64,000 bases of DNA from Umbilicaria muhlenbergii. Lineage: Eukaryota; Ascomycota; Lecanoromycetes; Umbilicariales; Umbilicariaceae. The position numbers and the translations under genes are program-made. Shown here one piece after another: positions 36,830 to 48,306 of this stretch (its first letter is position 1; every line of letters starts with the position of its first letter). The notes beneath the pieces are model-generated. The model worked only from the letters and a program-made list of their open reading frames with translations, did no database searches and was not told where the DNA came from. The DNA lies in the NCBI GenBank assembly GCA_000611775.1, contig KK106981.1, forward strand, positions 2,287,435 to 2,351,434, written 5' to 3'.

Positions 36830-39180
36830 TACTATTTCACATTCAGCATTTACTAGCATTATCTCAACGTCAAAACTCAGATCATGAGTTTTAATATTTA
36901 TTACAAAAGCAAATAAAGGAATAAAATGCACATCTAGATCAGATATATTAAAAGATGCAGATTTACAAGCTCTGTTTATTTCTGCATCAGGTCTAGAAGA
37001 AATTCTACTGCTGAATATATATAATGAAAGGTCTCTTCAGCCTGAATTAAATATATAAACAATGAAAAGAGCATTAAGTCAAATAAGTGCAACAACTAGA
37101 ACATTAATTTGTAAAGACTTTAATGCACATCATACATGATGAAATTCTACAATCACAGAGGTAAAAAATGCAGAAAGTTTACTATAATGACTGTAAATAA
37201 ATCACTGTGATTTAGTTAATATATCAGACATCATGACATTTATCAGACATATTGTAAACAGATAATATTCATCAGTTCTAGATTTAACATTTGCAACAAA
37301 TCAATTAATACCAGAAATAATTGATTGACAAGTTAATGAAGAAGTGTATATTGATTCAGATCATGAGGTTATTCAGTTCTTCATAATTACTGAAAACCTT
37401 ACACTAGTGGAAAGTTCATTCAACGCGCCGTTTAATATACAAAAAGCAGATTGAGAGAACTTTACAAAGAAATTACAGCAAAATGCAAAAACAATAAGTT
37501 TAAATCAATTATTAGAACAAATGACTGAAAATTTAAGAGATTTAATTATATAAACTGCTGAAAACAATATTTCTAGACGTAAATCATGCAACAAATTTAA
37601 AGTGTGATGAACAGAAAACCTCATCAGGCTGAGAAAAAAAATGTCAACAGCAAGAAGACATTACAACAAAAGAGATTAATCTGAAAGACAGTGAATTAAA
37701 TTCACAAAAAGCAGATTTAAGTACTTTTAAGTTATTTAAAATGCAAAACAAAAATCCTGAACAACATTTCTTACAGAAGCAAGTGGAAAAGATATATTTT
37801 AAGTATATAAATACACAAAGCCATGACTTATGAAGAAAATACCACCAATACAAGATCAAAATGATAAATTATGTCAGAATTTTCAAGACAAATGTCAAGC
37901 ATTTATTACAGCAATGTATTCAAAACCTTTTACAGCTGAAATTGAGGATAATCAAGACACAATACATGTAAATTGATCAAACTTAACAGAAAATGAAGTC
38001 AAACAAGTTATATTTACATCCTCTGCAAAGAAAGCACCTGAATCAGATGATATTTCCTTTGCTATTATTCAAAAAGCATATCAGGCAATATCAGAATTAA
38101 TGTTTACAATATATAAATAATTAATTCAAGCAGGCTTTCACCTGAAATGTTGATGTCAAGGCACGGGTGTTATTCTAAAAAAGCTGAGAAAGCCAGATTA
38201 TTTAAAATCAAAAGCTTACAGAATAATTACATTATTAAACTGTTTAAGCAAAGTGACAGAGAAAATCATGACAACTAGATTATCATATTTAAGTCAAGTC
38301 ACAGACTTATTGAATCAAGATTAAACAGAAGGAAGAAAACAAAAATCAGCAATTAATGCAATATTAACCTTAACACATAATATAAAATCAGCTCAAAACA
38401 AAGGCAATATTCTATCATGCTTATTACTAAATGTCAAGGGAGCTTTTGATCATGTATCACTACTGCAATTACTTTCAATTATGAAGAAATTGAAATTATC
38501 AGTACAAATACAATCATAGACAAAATCCTTTATAGAAAATAGAAAATCAAGATTAACCTTTAATGAAGAAAGACAACAAATGCAAAGTATTAAAACAGGA
38601 ATATTACAAGGATCATTAATATCCTCAATATTGTTTTTAATATATATAAAGCATTTATTCCTAAAAATCAAGGCTAAATTCTCAGATATGGAAAAACTCA
38701 ACTATATAAATGATGTGACACTATATATTACTGAAAAATCAGCTGCAGAAAATTGTTTAAAATTATAATCAACAGCTGAAACAGCTTTCTTATGAGCAGA
38801 AACAAACACAGTACAGTTTAATGACAGTAAATCTGAATTAATTCACTTTGAAAAGTTAAAAAAACCTGCGGAAAACAGTATTACATTACCAAATGACACG
38901 GTGGTAAAATCAGTCAAAGAAGTCAAGTGGTTAAGAATTTGATTAGACAGAAAACTAAACTTTAAAACACATATTCAAAAAAAAATCTCTGTAACAACTA
39001 AAGTAATGCATTTAATCAATAGATTAACAAACTCAGAATAAGGTCTTTCAGCTAAAAATGTAAAACAACTCTATCAAGCATGCATCATATCAATTAGTGA
39101 CTACAGGTCAGAAGTTTGGTGAAAAAATTAAAAAAACTACTTAAAACAACTAGAAAAGTTGCAAAACTCAGCATTACACA
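36830..39180 (+). pseudogene. Tad1-like LINE, endonuclease and reverse transcriptase part
   Basis: Non-LTR retrotransposon. 36870-37390 reads as the second half of an APE-type endonuclease (KDFNAHHT and SDHEVIQF motifs). 37900-38800 reads as reverse transcriptase, with GRKQKSAINA-like, LNVKGAFDHV and GILQGSLISSILF motifs. The catalytic YxDD box reads YIND at about 38704-38715, so the first Asp is lost. TGA replaces many Trp codons (for example the pair near 37607-37612) and the longest open stretch is only 62 codons (38580-38768). The start of the endonuclease and any ORF1 were not recognised. The coding stretch stops at 39180, where element C is inserted, and resumes at 45288. The clade is inferred from motif similarity and the attached RNase H. 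Confidence 0.75.
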
Positions 39181-39420
39181 TGTCAGGACTATGCAGATTA
39201 TAAGTTAATACATGTGTTTTAACAGCTGACATTAAGCTACAGAGAAGAATTCTAGTCTAAGGAGCAAAAGAAAGAAAAAGCATGAAGATTAAAGTCTTTA
39301 TGTGCATGTTAAGCTCATTAATTTAAATCACTGCTAACTCATTCAGTCATTCAGTTCAGTACATCATTTGAATCATTCAGATTGTTCAGTTCAATTCAAT
39401 ATTTAAATGTAAACTTGACA
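39181..39420 (-). repeat. Left (3') LTR of element C
   Basis: 240 bp, starts TGTCAGGACTATGCAG, ends TAAACTTGACA. The other LTR reads TATCAAAATTATACAA at the same place, transitions only. Confidence 0.85.
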
Positions 39421-40296
39421 TTATCTTCTCCTTTATTTAATGAGCTTCATGAGCTGATCATCTACTTTTCTGCCTTGTCTTTGATGTATTCAGTGGCCCG
39501 GCTGACTTATTTGAGTACCGCTCATGAAATGCCTCTTTCAGTTTAAATGAGTGTTTGAATTCATCAGTGTTATATCAGATCTTGTCAGGTGAGTATTCTT
39601 TTCATGTCACTTTGTATTATAATCTGTTTTTTCATCAATAATTATCATTAATCTGTTTAACTTCTCATTTCAGTTCAGCCTGTTCAGTTATTACTGATGG
39701 CGGTGATGATTTAATTTGTTCAGGCAAAGGATCATTCACAGCAAGTCATAATAAAAAGATGTGAAATACAGAGTGTATTTTCATTAATTCAAGTAGTTCA
39801 AGTTCATAAGTTTAAGCTGATATTTTCTTCTTGATTTGAAAAGGTTCTTCATTCTTGTGATTCAGCTTTTTGAATAAGTGAGTCATTTGAATGTTCTTCA
39901 TTGACAATCATATCAGGTCTTTCACTTGATATGTTGAGGTTAATATTTAAATTCTGTTAATTAATCTGCAAATGATTATCAGGATTGTGTAATTGTCTGT
40001 GATAATTCATGAAATCTTCATACATTTTGAAGCAAGAGTTCAGTAATGTATTTAATTAATGTTCTCTCTTCTTTATCTGTTGAGCAAGAGATATAATGTC
40101 TTTCCTTAGTCAGCCTGTAAATGACTGTCAGGATTGTGTTAAATTCTTCACTTTCAAGTAATCTGATAATCAAGTTGAGTGAAATATCTTGTCATGAATG
40201 ACTTGAAATTAAAAGTGATTTCAGAGCTCCTTGATAGTGCTTGTTCATGTTCTTTGTTCAGCGGCAGATATGACAATTTTGAATGAATTAACTTAT

Positions 40297-41113
40297 TTGA
40301 GAGGTTTAGCAGTTCCGTGTAGTGTAGTGCTACATACATAGTGGCTCAGAATAATAAATTTTCCGGCTTTAAGCCTGATATGATATTATCAAACTCTATA
40401 TTCAATACCCCCCCTTTTTGAAGTCATATGATTTCAATAAGTTCATTCAAATCCTTCTCTCTCAGGTCAACTCACTGACTGAAGAAAAAAAGCCTGATCT
40501 TCAGAGACTGCTTAAAACTCAGTGAAGCCTGAGAGGAAGGCAGTGAAGCCTGAGAGAAAAGCAGTGAAGTGGCTGAAAAAGCAGTGAATGAGTCAGAGGA
40601 GGGTTCAGGAAGTGCTTAAGAATTGAAGCAGGCATTCTGCATTCATTGTAAGTCTCCTGATACTACTGTACCTCTGAGGAGGTCTTGAGTGACCTGAGAG
40701 CTTCTCTTCAGATGCTTCATAGCCTCTGAAGAAAGATGCTGACCTGCAAACAGAGTTCTTGTGATCAGTAACAGTGCAGGAACGCCTCCTGTGAGGTTTT
40801 TCACATTAAGAAGCCTTCAATTCATGATCATATTACTTTAAATTGTTCAATTCATGTGTATTCTAGTCTATATTCATAGCTACTAATTGAGATCTTCAAC
40901 TGATGTTGAATTGAGTTCCTGAATGACTTTGTAGTGAAGTAAATTCTATTCAGAATTACCTGATTGAGCCTACCTAGTACTACATAGCTTGAATGCAGCC
41001 TACATTCAAGCTATGTAGTACTAGCAAGACTGAATTTTCATTATTACACCTCATTGATTGCTATTCTATATATGACTAGCACTACACTACATAGAAGTTG
41101 CTAAACCTCTCAA
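40297..41113. mobile_element. MITE N2 inside element C
   Basis: About 817 bp with terminal inverted repeats of about 35 bp: TTGAGAGGTTTAGCA at the left and its exact reverse complement at the right, followed inwards by the shared GTAGTGTAGTGCTA. The interior keeps CC and GG runs and CCGG that the host element has lost, so it arrived late. No coding capacity. A clean target duplication was not found, so the superfamily is left open. Confidence 0.7.
40974..41024. repeat. Perfect 22-bp hairpin inside MITE N2
   Basis: Arms 40974-40995 and 41003-41024 are exact reverse complements and enclose a 7-base loop CAGCCTA. The arm begins CTAGTACTACATAGC. Not a single mismatch, in a region where other repeats are worn by transitions. 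Confidence 0.85.
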
Positions 41114-44100
41114 TTGTTCAGTTCATTCAGAGTCAGTAGTAGAAGCATGCAAGCAGTTTCAGAGTCTTTTGATGTTTAATATGTTCTGTAACTGGTTGTT
41201 CATGTGCTTTTTGAATCAGTTGAAGTTGTAGCTCATTTTTATCTGAATCATTGTTAACTCTTGAGACTCATACTCATTCCTGATACAGTAATCAACTGTT
41301 TGCATCTTCAGTACAGTCATTGAGAGAGATTTTAATGAAATGTCTTGTTTTAATTTGTAGTAAATTTATGACTTCCTGGCAGAAATCATCTGCTTTCACA
41401 TAACAGATAATCAATTTATTTAAAATTTCATTCAGAACCTGTTCAGTTGATTCATTTAAAGTTGATTCATTCAGAACTGATTCATTCAAGGCTGATTCAT
41501 TCAGGGCTTGTTTTAAAAGTTGAGGAGCTTTTTCCTTTTCTTTAATAATAATATGTGAGTTTAAGCAGTGACTCAGCAGCATGATTTAAGATTAATATTA
41601 TAATCACTCATTATTTTCATTCTTCTTTAGCTGATCATCTGAGTGTTTAATGAGTATGTTCATCTTTTCATTTTCCCTGCCTGTTCAGTATGTAATCACA
41701 AAGTTGAATTATGAGAGAAATTCAGCTCATCTGACTTGTCTGTGAGTCAGTTTCTTGATCATTATAAAGTACTTCAAGACTTTATGATCTATTAAAATTT
41801 AAATCAGATCCTCTGTTCCTGCTAGTTCAGCATGTCATTCTTTTAAACTTTAAATGATAGTCAACAATTCCTTGTTATAGATTTTGTAATTGCATTCAGC
41901 TGGTATGAGTTTCTTAAAGAAAAATGTCATTGAATGCATTAATTTTTAATCATCTTTCTGAGATAATACTCCTGCGGATATCAGATCAGATGAATCACAT
42001 TTAAGATAACATGTTCAAATTCAATTAAAGTGTTGTAATATCAGCATGTTAATCAATCAGTTCTTTAGTTCATTAAAGGTTTGAAGACATTGTTCAATTT
42101 ACATATTAAAGAGTATGTTCTTGCCTGTCAGTCTGATTAAAGGCTTTGTGATTTTGAAATATTCCTCTATGAATTATTAATAAAAGTTACAAAAATTTAA
42201 GAATGCCTGCAACTGTTTTAAATTGATGAGCACTTCTCAAGTCTTTATAATTGTGATCTTTTCAAAGTTTACTCAGATGTCATGACATCTTATGATCAGT
42301 TTTAAATATTGAGTTTCAGTCTTGTGAAATTCACACTTTTTAATTTCAGTCTGTAAATTTGCCTTTCTCAGTTATTCTAGAATGATTCAGACATGTGTTT
42401 AATGTTTAAACAAAGACTCTGAATAGATCAGGATATCATTCAAATATGTTATACAACATGTGTTCAATAGATTAAATAATACATCATTAATAAAGTGCTG
42501 AAAGATGACTGATTTGTTAATGAGTCTGAAAGGCAAAATCTTATATTTGTAAAAATCATGCCTTGTTTGAAAGGTTGTCAGATCTTCAGAATCAGGATTC
42601 ATTCATATGCAGTGAAATGACTGACTTTAATGAAACTTTTTTACAAGTTGTCTTCTATGTAGTTCTTCACTGCTATCAGTTCTTCATGTGACATATTGTA
42701 AAGAAGTGTGTATCTGAGCTTTTACTCACTCTTTAAAACAATTTTGTGATCATAGGGTTGATGCAGAGGGAGTTCATTTGCAGTCTTTTTAGAAAAGACA
42801 TCAATCAAGTCATGATATTCAGAAGAAAGAATTATCTTAATATTTAATTCATTTAACTTCAATTCAGAGTTCAATGCTTCCTCAATCTGTTGAATAAAGA
42901 TAACAAAGATTTTGTTGCCTTTCTTCATATTCAATGTGAACAGTGCTGCATTAATCATCTTGATATTAACTGCATGTGAGGGGTTATTATTTTTTAATGT
43001 GAAGACTGATTCAGAATCTACTTTTATGATGAATTTCTTCAAGATCTGATAGGTTTTCAGTGATTCAGATTCAATCATTCAGTTTGTTTGTTCATTCAGT
43101 TTCATTTATTCATTTATTCAGTTGTTCAGTTATTTGATTCATTTAGTGTTTGATTCTTCATTCAGTGGGAAAATCACTACCCGGTTCACAGGGTTGATTA
43201 AAATCCAGGTGTGATTTATTCAAGAGAGTTTCAATATAATGTTGAGATCTTTCATATCTACAATCATCATGAGGGTGAGTCACTGAGAATGACTGCAGAC
43301 CTTTATAATTGAATAAATCACATGTGTAACTTATCTCACTGTCTTTTTCTGAAAATCATGTAAGGTTCAGGGCTTTGGCAGTGATACTGCCTCAATTTCA
43401 GATTATTCAATCAGAGTCTTTGTCAGGTTAGCATTAATGAATGCATATTTAATTAACTCAGTATCAAGTAAAGCCTTGACTCATAGCTTGACCTCATTCA
43501 GAGTGAGCTTGCAATTCACTTTGAACAGTGTTCAGATAAACAGAATGTCTTCATTAATCATTAATGCTGATATCACAAGAGAATTATCATTATTCCTTAT
43601 CATGACTTTGATAAGGAAACGCCTTTTCCTGAATTTAATTTAAAATCAGAGTCAGAGTTGAATATGATTTATTGCACATGTCTTGATGCTGAAGTCTCTT
43701 TCTTTTTGTCTTTATTTGAACAGTTTAAAGCAAGGTGTTTTTATTCATTGCATTTAAAACATCATTCTTTCTTCATCTGTTGTTCTTTGATGGCGTCTGA
43801 GTGTGATGTTCAGTTCAGTGTTCAGGGGACTGACTCAGTGATTGTTTAAGTAGTTGATTTTAAGGTCTCAATGAAATATTCAGTCCTTGTATGAGTTTGA
43901 CTTGCAGAGGAAGATGTTTAATTCAGTTTAATAATCTTCTTTGCATCAAGCAGTCTTAAAGTCTGATTAATTCACTGACAGCACTTGATGAGTTCATAAA
44001 GATCTTCAAGTTTGTCATCATCAGTGTTTAATTGTCATTAAATGATGTTGTTCACCTTGTTCAGAAGTTCTCCTATTCAGTATGAATCAAGGAACTCATT

Positions 44101-44884
44101 CAGTTCAGTAACATATCACTGAATATCAGCTCAAAAGAATGAAAAGTCTTTAAATTCTTAATAAAGCTTATAAAATTCATCAATGACAGTATATTTTTGA
44201 TTTGAGTCTTCATAAATTCAGGTTAAATGTTTTAGCAGTTCATTAACATTTAAATAAATTGTTCAAGATGCTGAATTTATTTAAGGTCTTATGTGTTTAA
44301 CAGAGTCATCCTCAACTCTTGTCTTCACATATGTTATTTTCATCTGTTCAGTGAGGTATTGTTCATTTATTATTAGTAAGTAGTTTCTGATCTTCATTAC
44401 TCATTCATCATATTTTGAATAATCACTGAAGAACATTGATGAATCAGAGAGTTTTAATAATCAAAAGCTGAATGATCCTTTAATTATAAATTAAGAAGAA
44501 TCAGGTCAGGAGGTGCTTGTGAAGATGATTATAATTTATTATTTAAGATATGTTATCACATCAGTTTATTCAGTAACTTTTTTCTTCAGTTTCTTGTTTT
44601 TATTCTTTATTCTTTCAAAGTCTGCTTGTAGTTCTTCATGTGCTTTTATAATGATGTCAATTTCATTCAAAGACTGCTTATAATTGATGATCAATTGTTG
44701 AAGAGCAGTCATTGCTTCAGAGGAATGTTCTTATAAGAGATCAATTAAGATCTCTGCAGTTGAGGTGATCAGGATCTGATTAATTAAGTTTTCATTCAAG
44801 GTGAATTGTTCATCATTTGTAGAAGTCAATAAAGACTTTTTAATTTGTAAATAAACTCTGTTATCAACTTCTTTAATCATCATG

Positions 44885-45001
44885 ATTAATTTTTAATTCA
44901 GATTTTAATTCTGATTCTGATTCTGATTTTGATTTTGATTTTAATTTTAATTTTAATTCTGATTTTAATTCTGATTCTGATTCTGATTCTGATTCTGATT
45001 C
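44885..45001 (-). repeat. Hexanucleotide repeat (GATTCT) in the gag start of element C
   Basis: About 19 units of GATTCT and mutated forms GATTTT/AATTTT. On the minus strand it encodes a two-residue alternation near the gag N-terminus. The homologous place in A (3739-3775) has about five units, so length varies between copies. A related run stands at 764-783. Confidence 0.75.
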
Positions 45002-45047
45002 ATTCAGGTTGCCTTACAGCAGGAGATAAAGAAAGAGATTAAAATAA

Positions 45048-45287
45048 TATCAAAATTATACAAATTATGAGTTAATGCATGTGTTTTGACAACTGACATT
45101 AAGCTACAGAGAAGAATTCTAGTCTAAGAAGCAAAAAGAAGAAAGAGCATGAAGATTAAAGTCTTTATGTGCATGTTAAGCTCATTAATTTAAATCATCA
45201 CTAACTCATTGAGTCATTCAGTTCAGTACATTGTTCAGATCATTCAGATTATTCAGTTCAGTTCAATGTTTAAATGTAAACTTGACA
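45048..45287 (-). repeat. Right (5') LTR of element C
   Basis: 240 bp, same length as the left LTR, followed by ACATA. Confidence 0.85.
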
Positions 45288-46660
45288 ACATAAGATTTTA
45301 AAAGCTTTTAGAACTTCTCCTGAAGCTGTAATGAAAATTGAAGCAAATATTCAGCTGATACAGATCAGATTAAATAAAAAATGCAGGAAATATGTATTAA
45401 GAATTATAATCTTATCAGAAAATTATTATATCAGGCAAAGAATACTCACTTCATATTTATCAGAGTCACAAATAAGTCAAGACATACTTATAAACTTTAA
45501 ATTTCTAGACTGAAATCAAAATACATCAGGGAAAAAACACTCTACACAATTAATTAAAATACTAAACAGTATATCTACATTAATATTATCAAGACAAGTG
45601 AAAAAGCTTATTACAGCTTAAAAACCATGACTACAAAGTAATACACAGATTGCAGATATTCAAGTTTCAGCAGAAACAAAAAAAATCACAATCAAAAAAC
45701 ACTTTGCTCAAGTAAAGTAATTGATTGCATATAAAAGATCAGTCTTTTACACTGATGAGTCAAAAATCAGCGTAAAGACAACACAAAGTACAAAAGATCA
45801 CATAGGAGCTGAAATTTACTATATAAAAGATAATTATACAAGTACAAAAAGCTACTTTCTAGGTTAATACATGAAAGTACTAGATGCAGAGCTTTATACT
45901 ATAATGCAGGCTACAAAACAAGCAATATAAACACAGTTTTTAAGAAAAAATATCTGAATATTTACAGATAGTCAAACTGCAATACAAAAATTGCAAAAAT
46001 CTGCAAATACAAAAGTTTTACAACAAATTCAGTCAAATCTGCAGAAATTACAGCAAAGTCAAAAGTTAATTCATATACACTGAATTCCTAGTCACAGTCA
46101 AATATCAGGGAATAAATTAACAGATAAAACAGTTAAACAAGAAGCTTTAAACTCAAGAAATGCAATTATTAATGCAGACTTAAAGCATATCTCTTTATCT
46201 TATATCAAAAAAGATATTGAGGAAATTGCTAAAGAGGAATGATTAATAAAATGATAAAATGCAAATCAAGGTTAATAATACAAGACATATGCTACAAGGC
46301 CTGACCTAGTTATAAAGTTAAAAGAATTGTACAAATATGAAAGGTTAACCTTTACAACATTTACATAATTAAAATTAAAACACAGCTATTTTAAATTATA
46401 TCTTTACAAATTATCTACATATGAAAACAATTAATATTTTCAGTGTAAGGTAAAACAGTCATCAGAGCATTTACTGTTAAATTGCAGACAGTATAAATAA
46501 GAGCAGCAGGAGCTGAAACAGAAAATGCAAAAAGTAAAATTTATACAATTAATATTTATCACAGGTTAATGACAATTTAAAACTTGCATAAGGTGTGTGC
46601 TCTACAAGCAGCTTAACAGTGTTAATGAGTCACATGAAAACTCTGTGCTGTTTAATCTCA
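45288..46660 (+). pseudogene. Tad1-like LINE, RNase H and C-terminal part
   Basis: Continues the LINE after element C. 45303-45513 holds the segment after the reverse transcriptase (AFRTSPEAVMKIEA). 45735-46200 reads as an RNase H domain with YTDES, DAELYTIM, FTDSQTAI and IPSHSQISGNKL motifs, that is, the expected Asp, Glu and Asp positions are still visible. Near 46440-46495 a worn CCHC knuckle (CKVKQSSEHLLLNC) closes the protein. TGA codons replace Trp (for example before IPSHS). The 3' end was not located exactly; no clear poly-A tail or target duplication was seen. The open frame 45331-45513 is the best preserved piece. Confidence 0.75.
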
Positions 46661-47910
46661 CTTTCATTCCTTAATTATTAATTTTATATAATTAAGATCA
46701 TATAATCTTTATACATTTATATCTTATGCTGTCACATACCTCAACTATACTTCCCTTTCTAGTAAGAGATGTTATAATTTCATAGTTTTAATAACTTTAC
46801 CTTCAAAAGAGTGATGATCTGAGATAAGATACAGACTTGAAATCAATTATGTTAAACTTTTAAAGCAAAATGAGACATGATGATGAAGAATCAGCAAAAT
46901 GATCATAAAACATCACTCATTTCTTCTGACATCAGTGAAGTAAACCTCATGAGTGAAGGATCCTCAGGTGATACAGTGCACAACATTAATAATGAGATCA
47001 CACAAGTGAGATAACAGTGAAATAAACTTTTAAAGTGACAAGAGCTGCAGCAGCTCTAAACAGAAGTTTTAACACTGCAAATTAATTTACTTAAAGATTC
47101 TGTCACTCATGTTGATACCTCAGCTGAGAGATTTTTCAACTTAATGAATGCTGAGTTCATAATTAGCAAGCGGAGCGCTGATGAAATGCTGTTAATACAA
47201 AATGTATGATCAAGGATTCAAGCAAAGGAGTTATCACTATATTATGACAAGAACATGAAGAAGCACTTAAATTAAATGCAGAATGCAAGAAATACCTTTT
47301 ATTTCAACTTAATTGATTTCCCTCATGAAGAGGATAAGGTGATTTACATCATGTAATACTTAAAAAGTGAATCAAAGGAGGCATGACTGTGAGATGAAGA
47401 GATTAAAGATTATTTCATCATCACTTGAGATGATTTTGTGAAATTTCTGCTCAACATTATCAAGGACCTTGTGAACTGCCAGTTTTACATCACTTAATTG
47501 TATAATGATACTGTTCAACTACCTCATCAATCAGTTTAAGCTTTCAATAGTTATTTAAGCACCTTGAAAGCTCAGTTACCTTCTTATAATAAAGAGCACA
47601 TGAGGACTCACTTCTTCACAAAGTTGAAGCCTGAGGTTTGAGCAGCCTTGATGGATTATCAGAATTTATTTATAACTTAAAAGAAAATCATCACCTTAAC
47701 TGCACATCTGAAGAACAATCAACATTTAAGAGATGCTGTGAAGTTGAAAGCAAATTCTAATATGACAGTTACTTTTAACTGCAAACTTAAGTTATCATTA
47801 AAGCCTGCTGAGAATAAAGATCACAAGCCTGATGAAGGCAAGAAGAAGAGCAAGTGAGATAATAAATATAAAAATGAATTAATGAAAGCTCCTGAAACAA
47901 AGGACATGTC

Positions 47911-48306
47911 TGTTATGACTTAATCAAAACAGTACTTAAAAGTATGTGCTTACAGTGAACAGCTGATACTGATTGAAGTGATTAAGGTGAGTGAGGGCTC
48001 AAACACCTCAATCATCTTAATCAGAGTGATTGAGCTGTTTGAAGTGATTAAGGATTCAATCATCATGATCACCTCAATCACATGAGTCTCCTAGAGTCTA
48101 TATAATCACAGGTAGATTCATAGTTAGAAGTTGATGCTCAACTCATGTATTAAATGCAATCTTTTAAATCTACAACTACTAGTTCTCTCACTTGATCTTA
48201 ACCTTAAGATCATATAGTTCATTGAATCTTGTCTAGTTTATTGAATCATACCTGTAGTTCATTGAACAACAGTATTACTTCAGTCATTATGACATCACCT
48301 GTTACA
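47911..48306 (+). repeat. Left (5') LTR of element F
   Basis: 396 bp. The first half is a cluster of direct and inverted copies of a GTGATTGAGGTGATCA-like motif; a TATATAATC box follows at about 48100-48108, probably the core promoter. Confidence 0.85.

Larger units (their letters stand above)
39181..45287 (-). mobile_element. Ty3/gypsy element C, both LTRs present, interior broken
   Basis: A 6.1-kb element with two 240-bp LTRs (39181-39420, 45048-45287) and a 5-bp duplication ACACA/ACATA, inserted in the LINE. It is the same family as A. Minus-strand parts are, approximately, gag 43850-44990, CCHC knuckle 43730-43765, protease 43150-43440, reverse transcriptase 42080-42720, RNase H 41640-41990 and integrase with its tail between 39440 and 40290. 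A purine-rich tract in the minus strand adjoins the left LTR, as expected for the 3' end. MITE N2 lies inside pol. Many breaks. Confidence 0.85.

Noticed and set aside
44885-45001. CRISPR-like or regulatory array
   Set aside because: A simple hexanucleotide microsatellite without spacers, in a eukaryotic retroelement gag.
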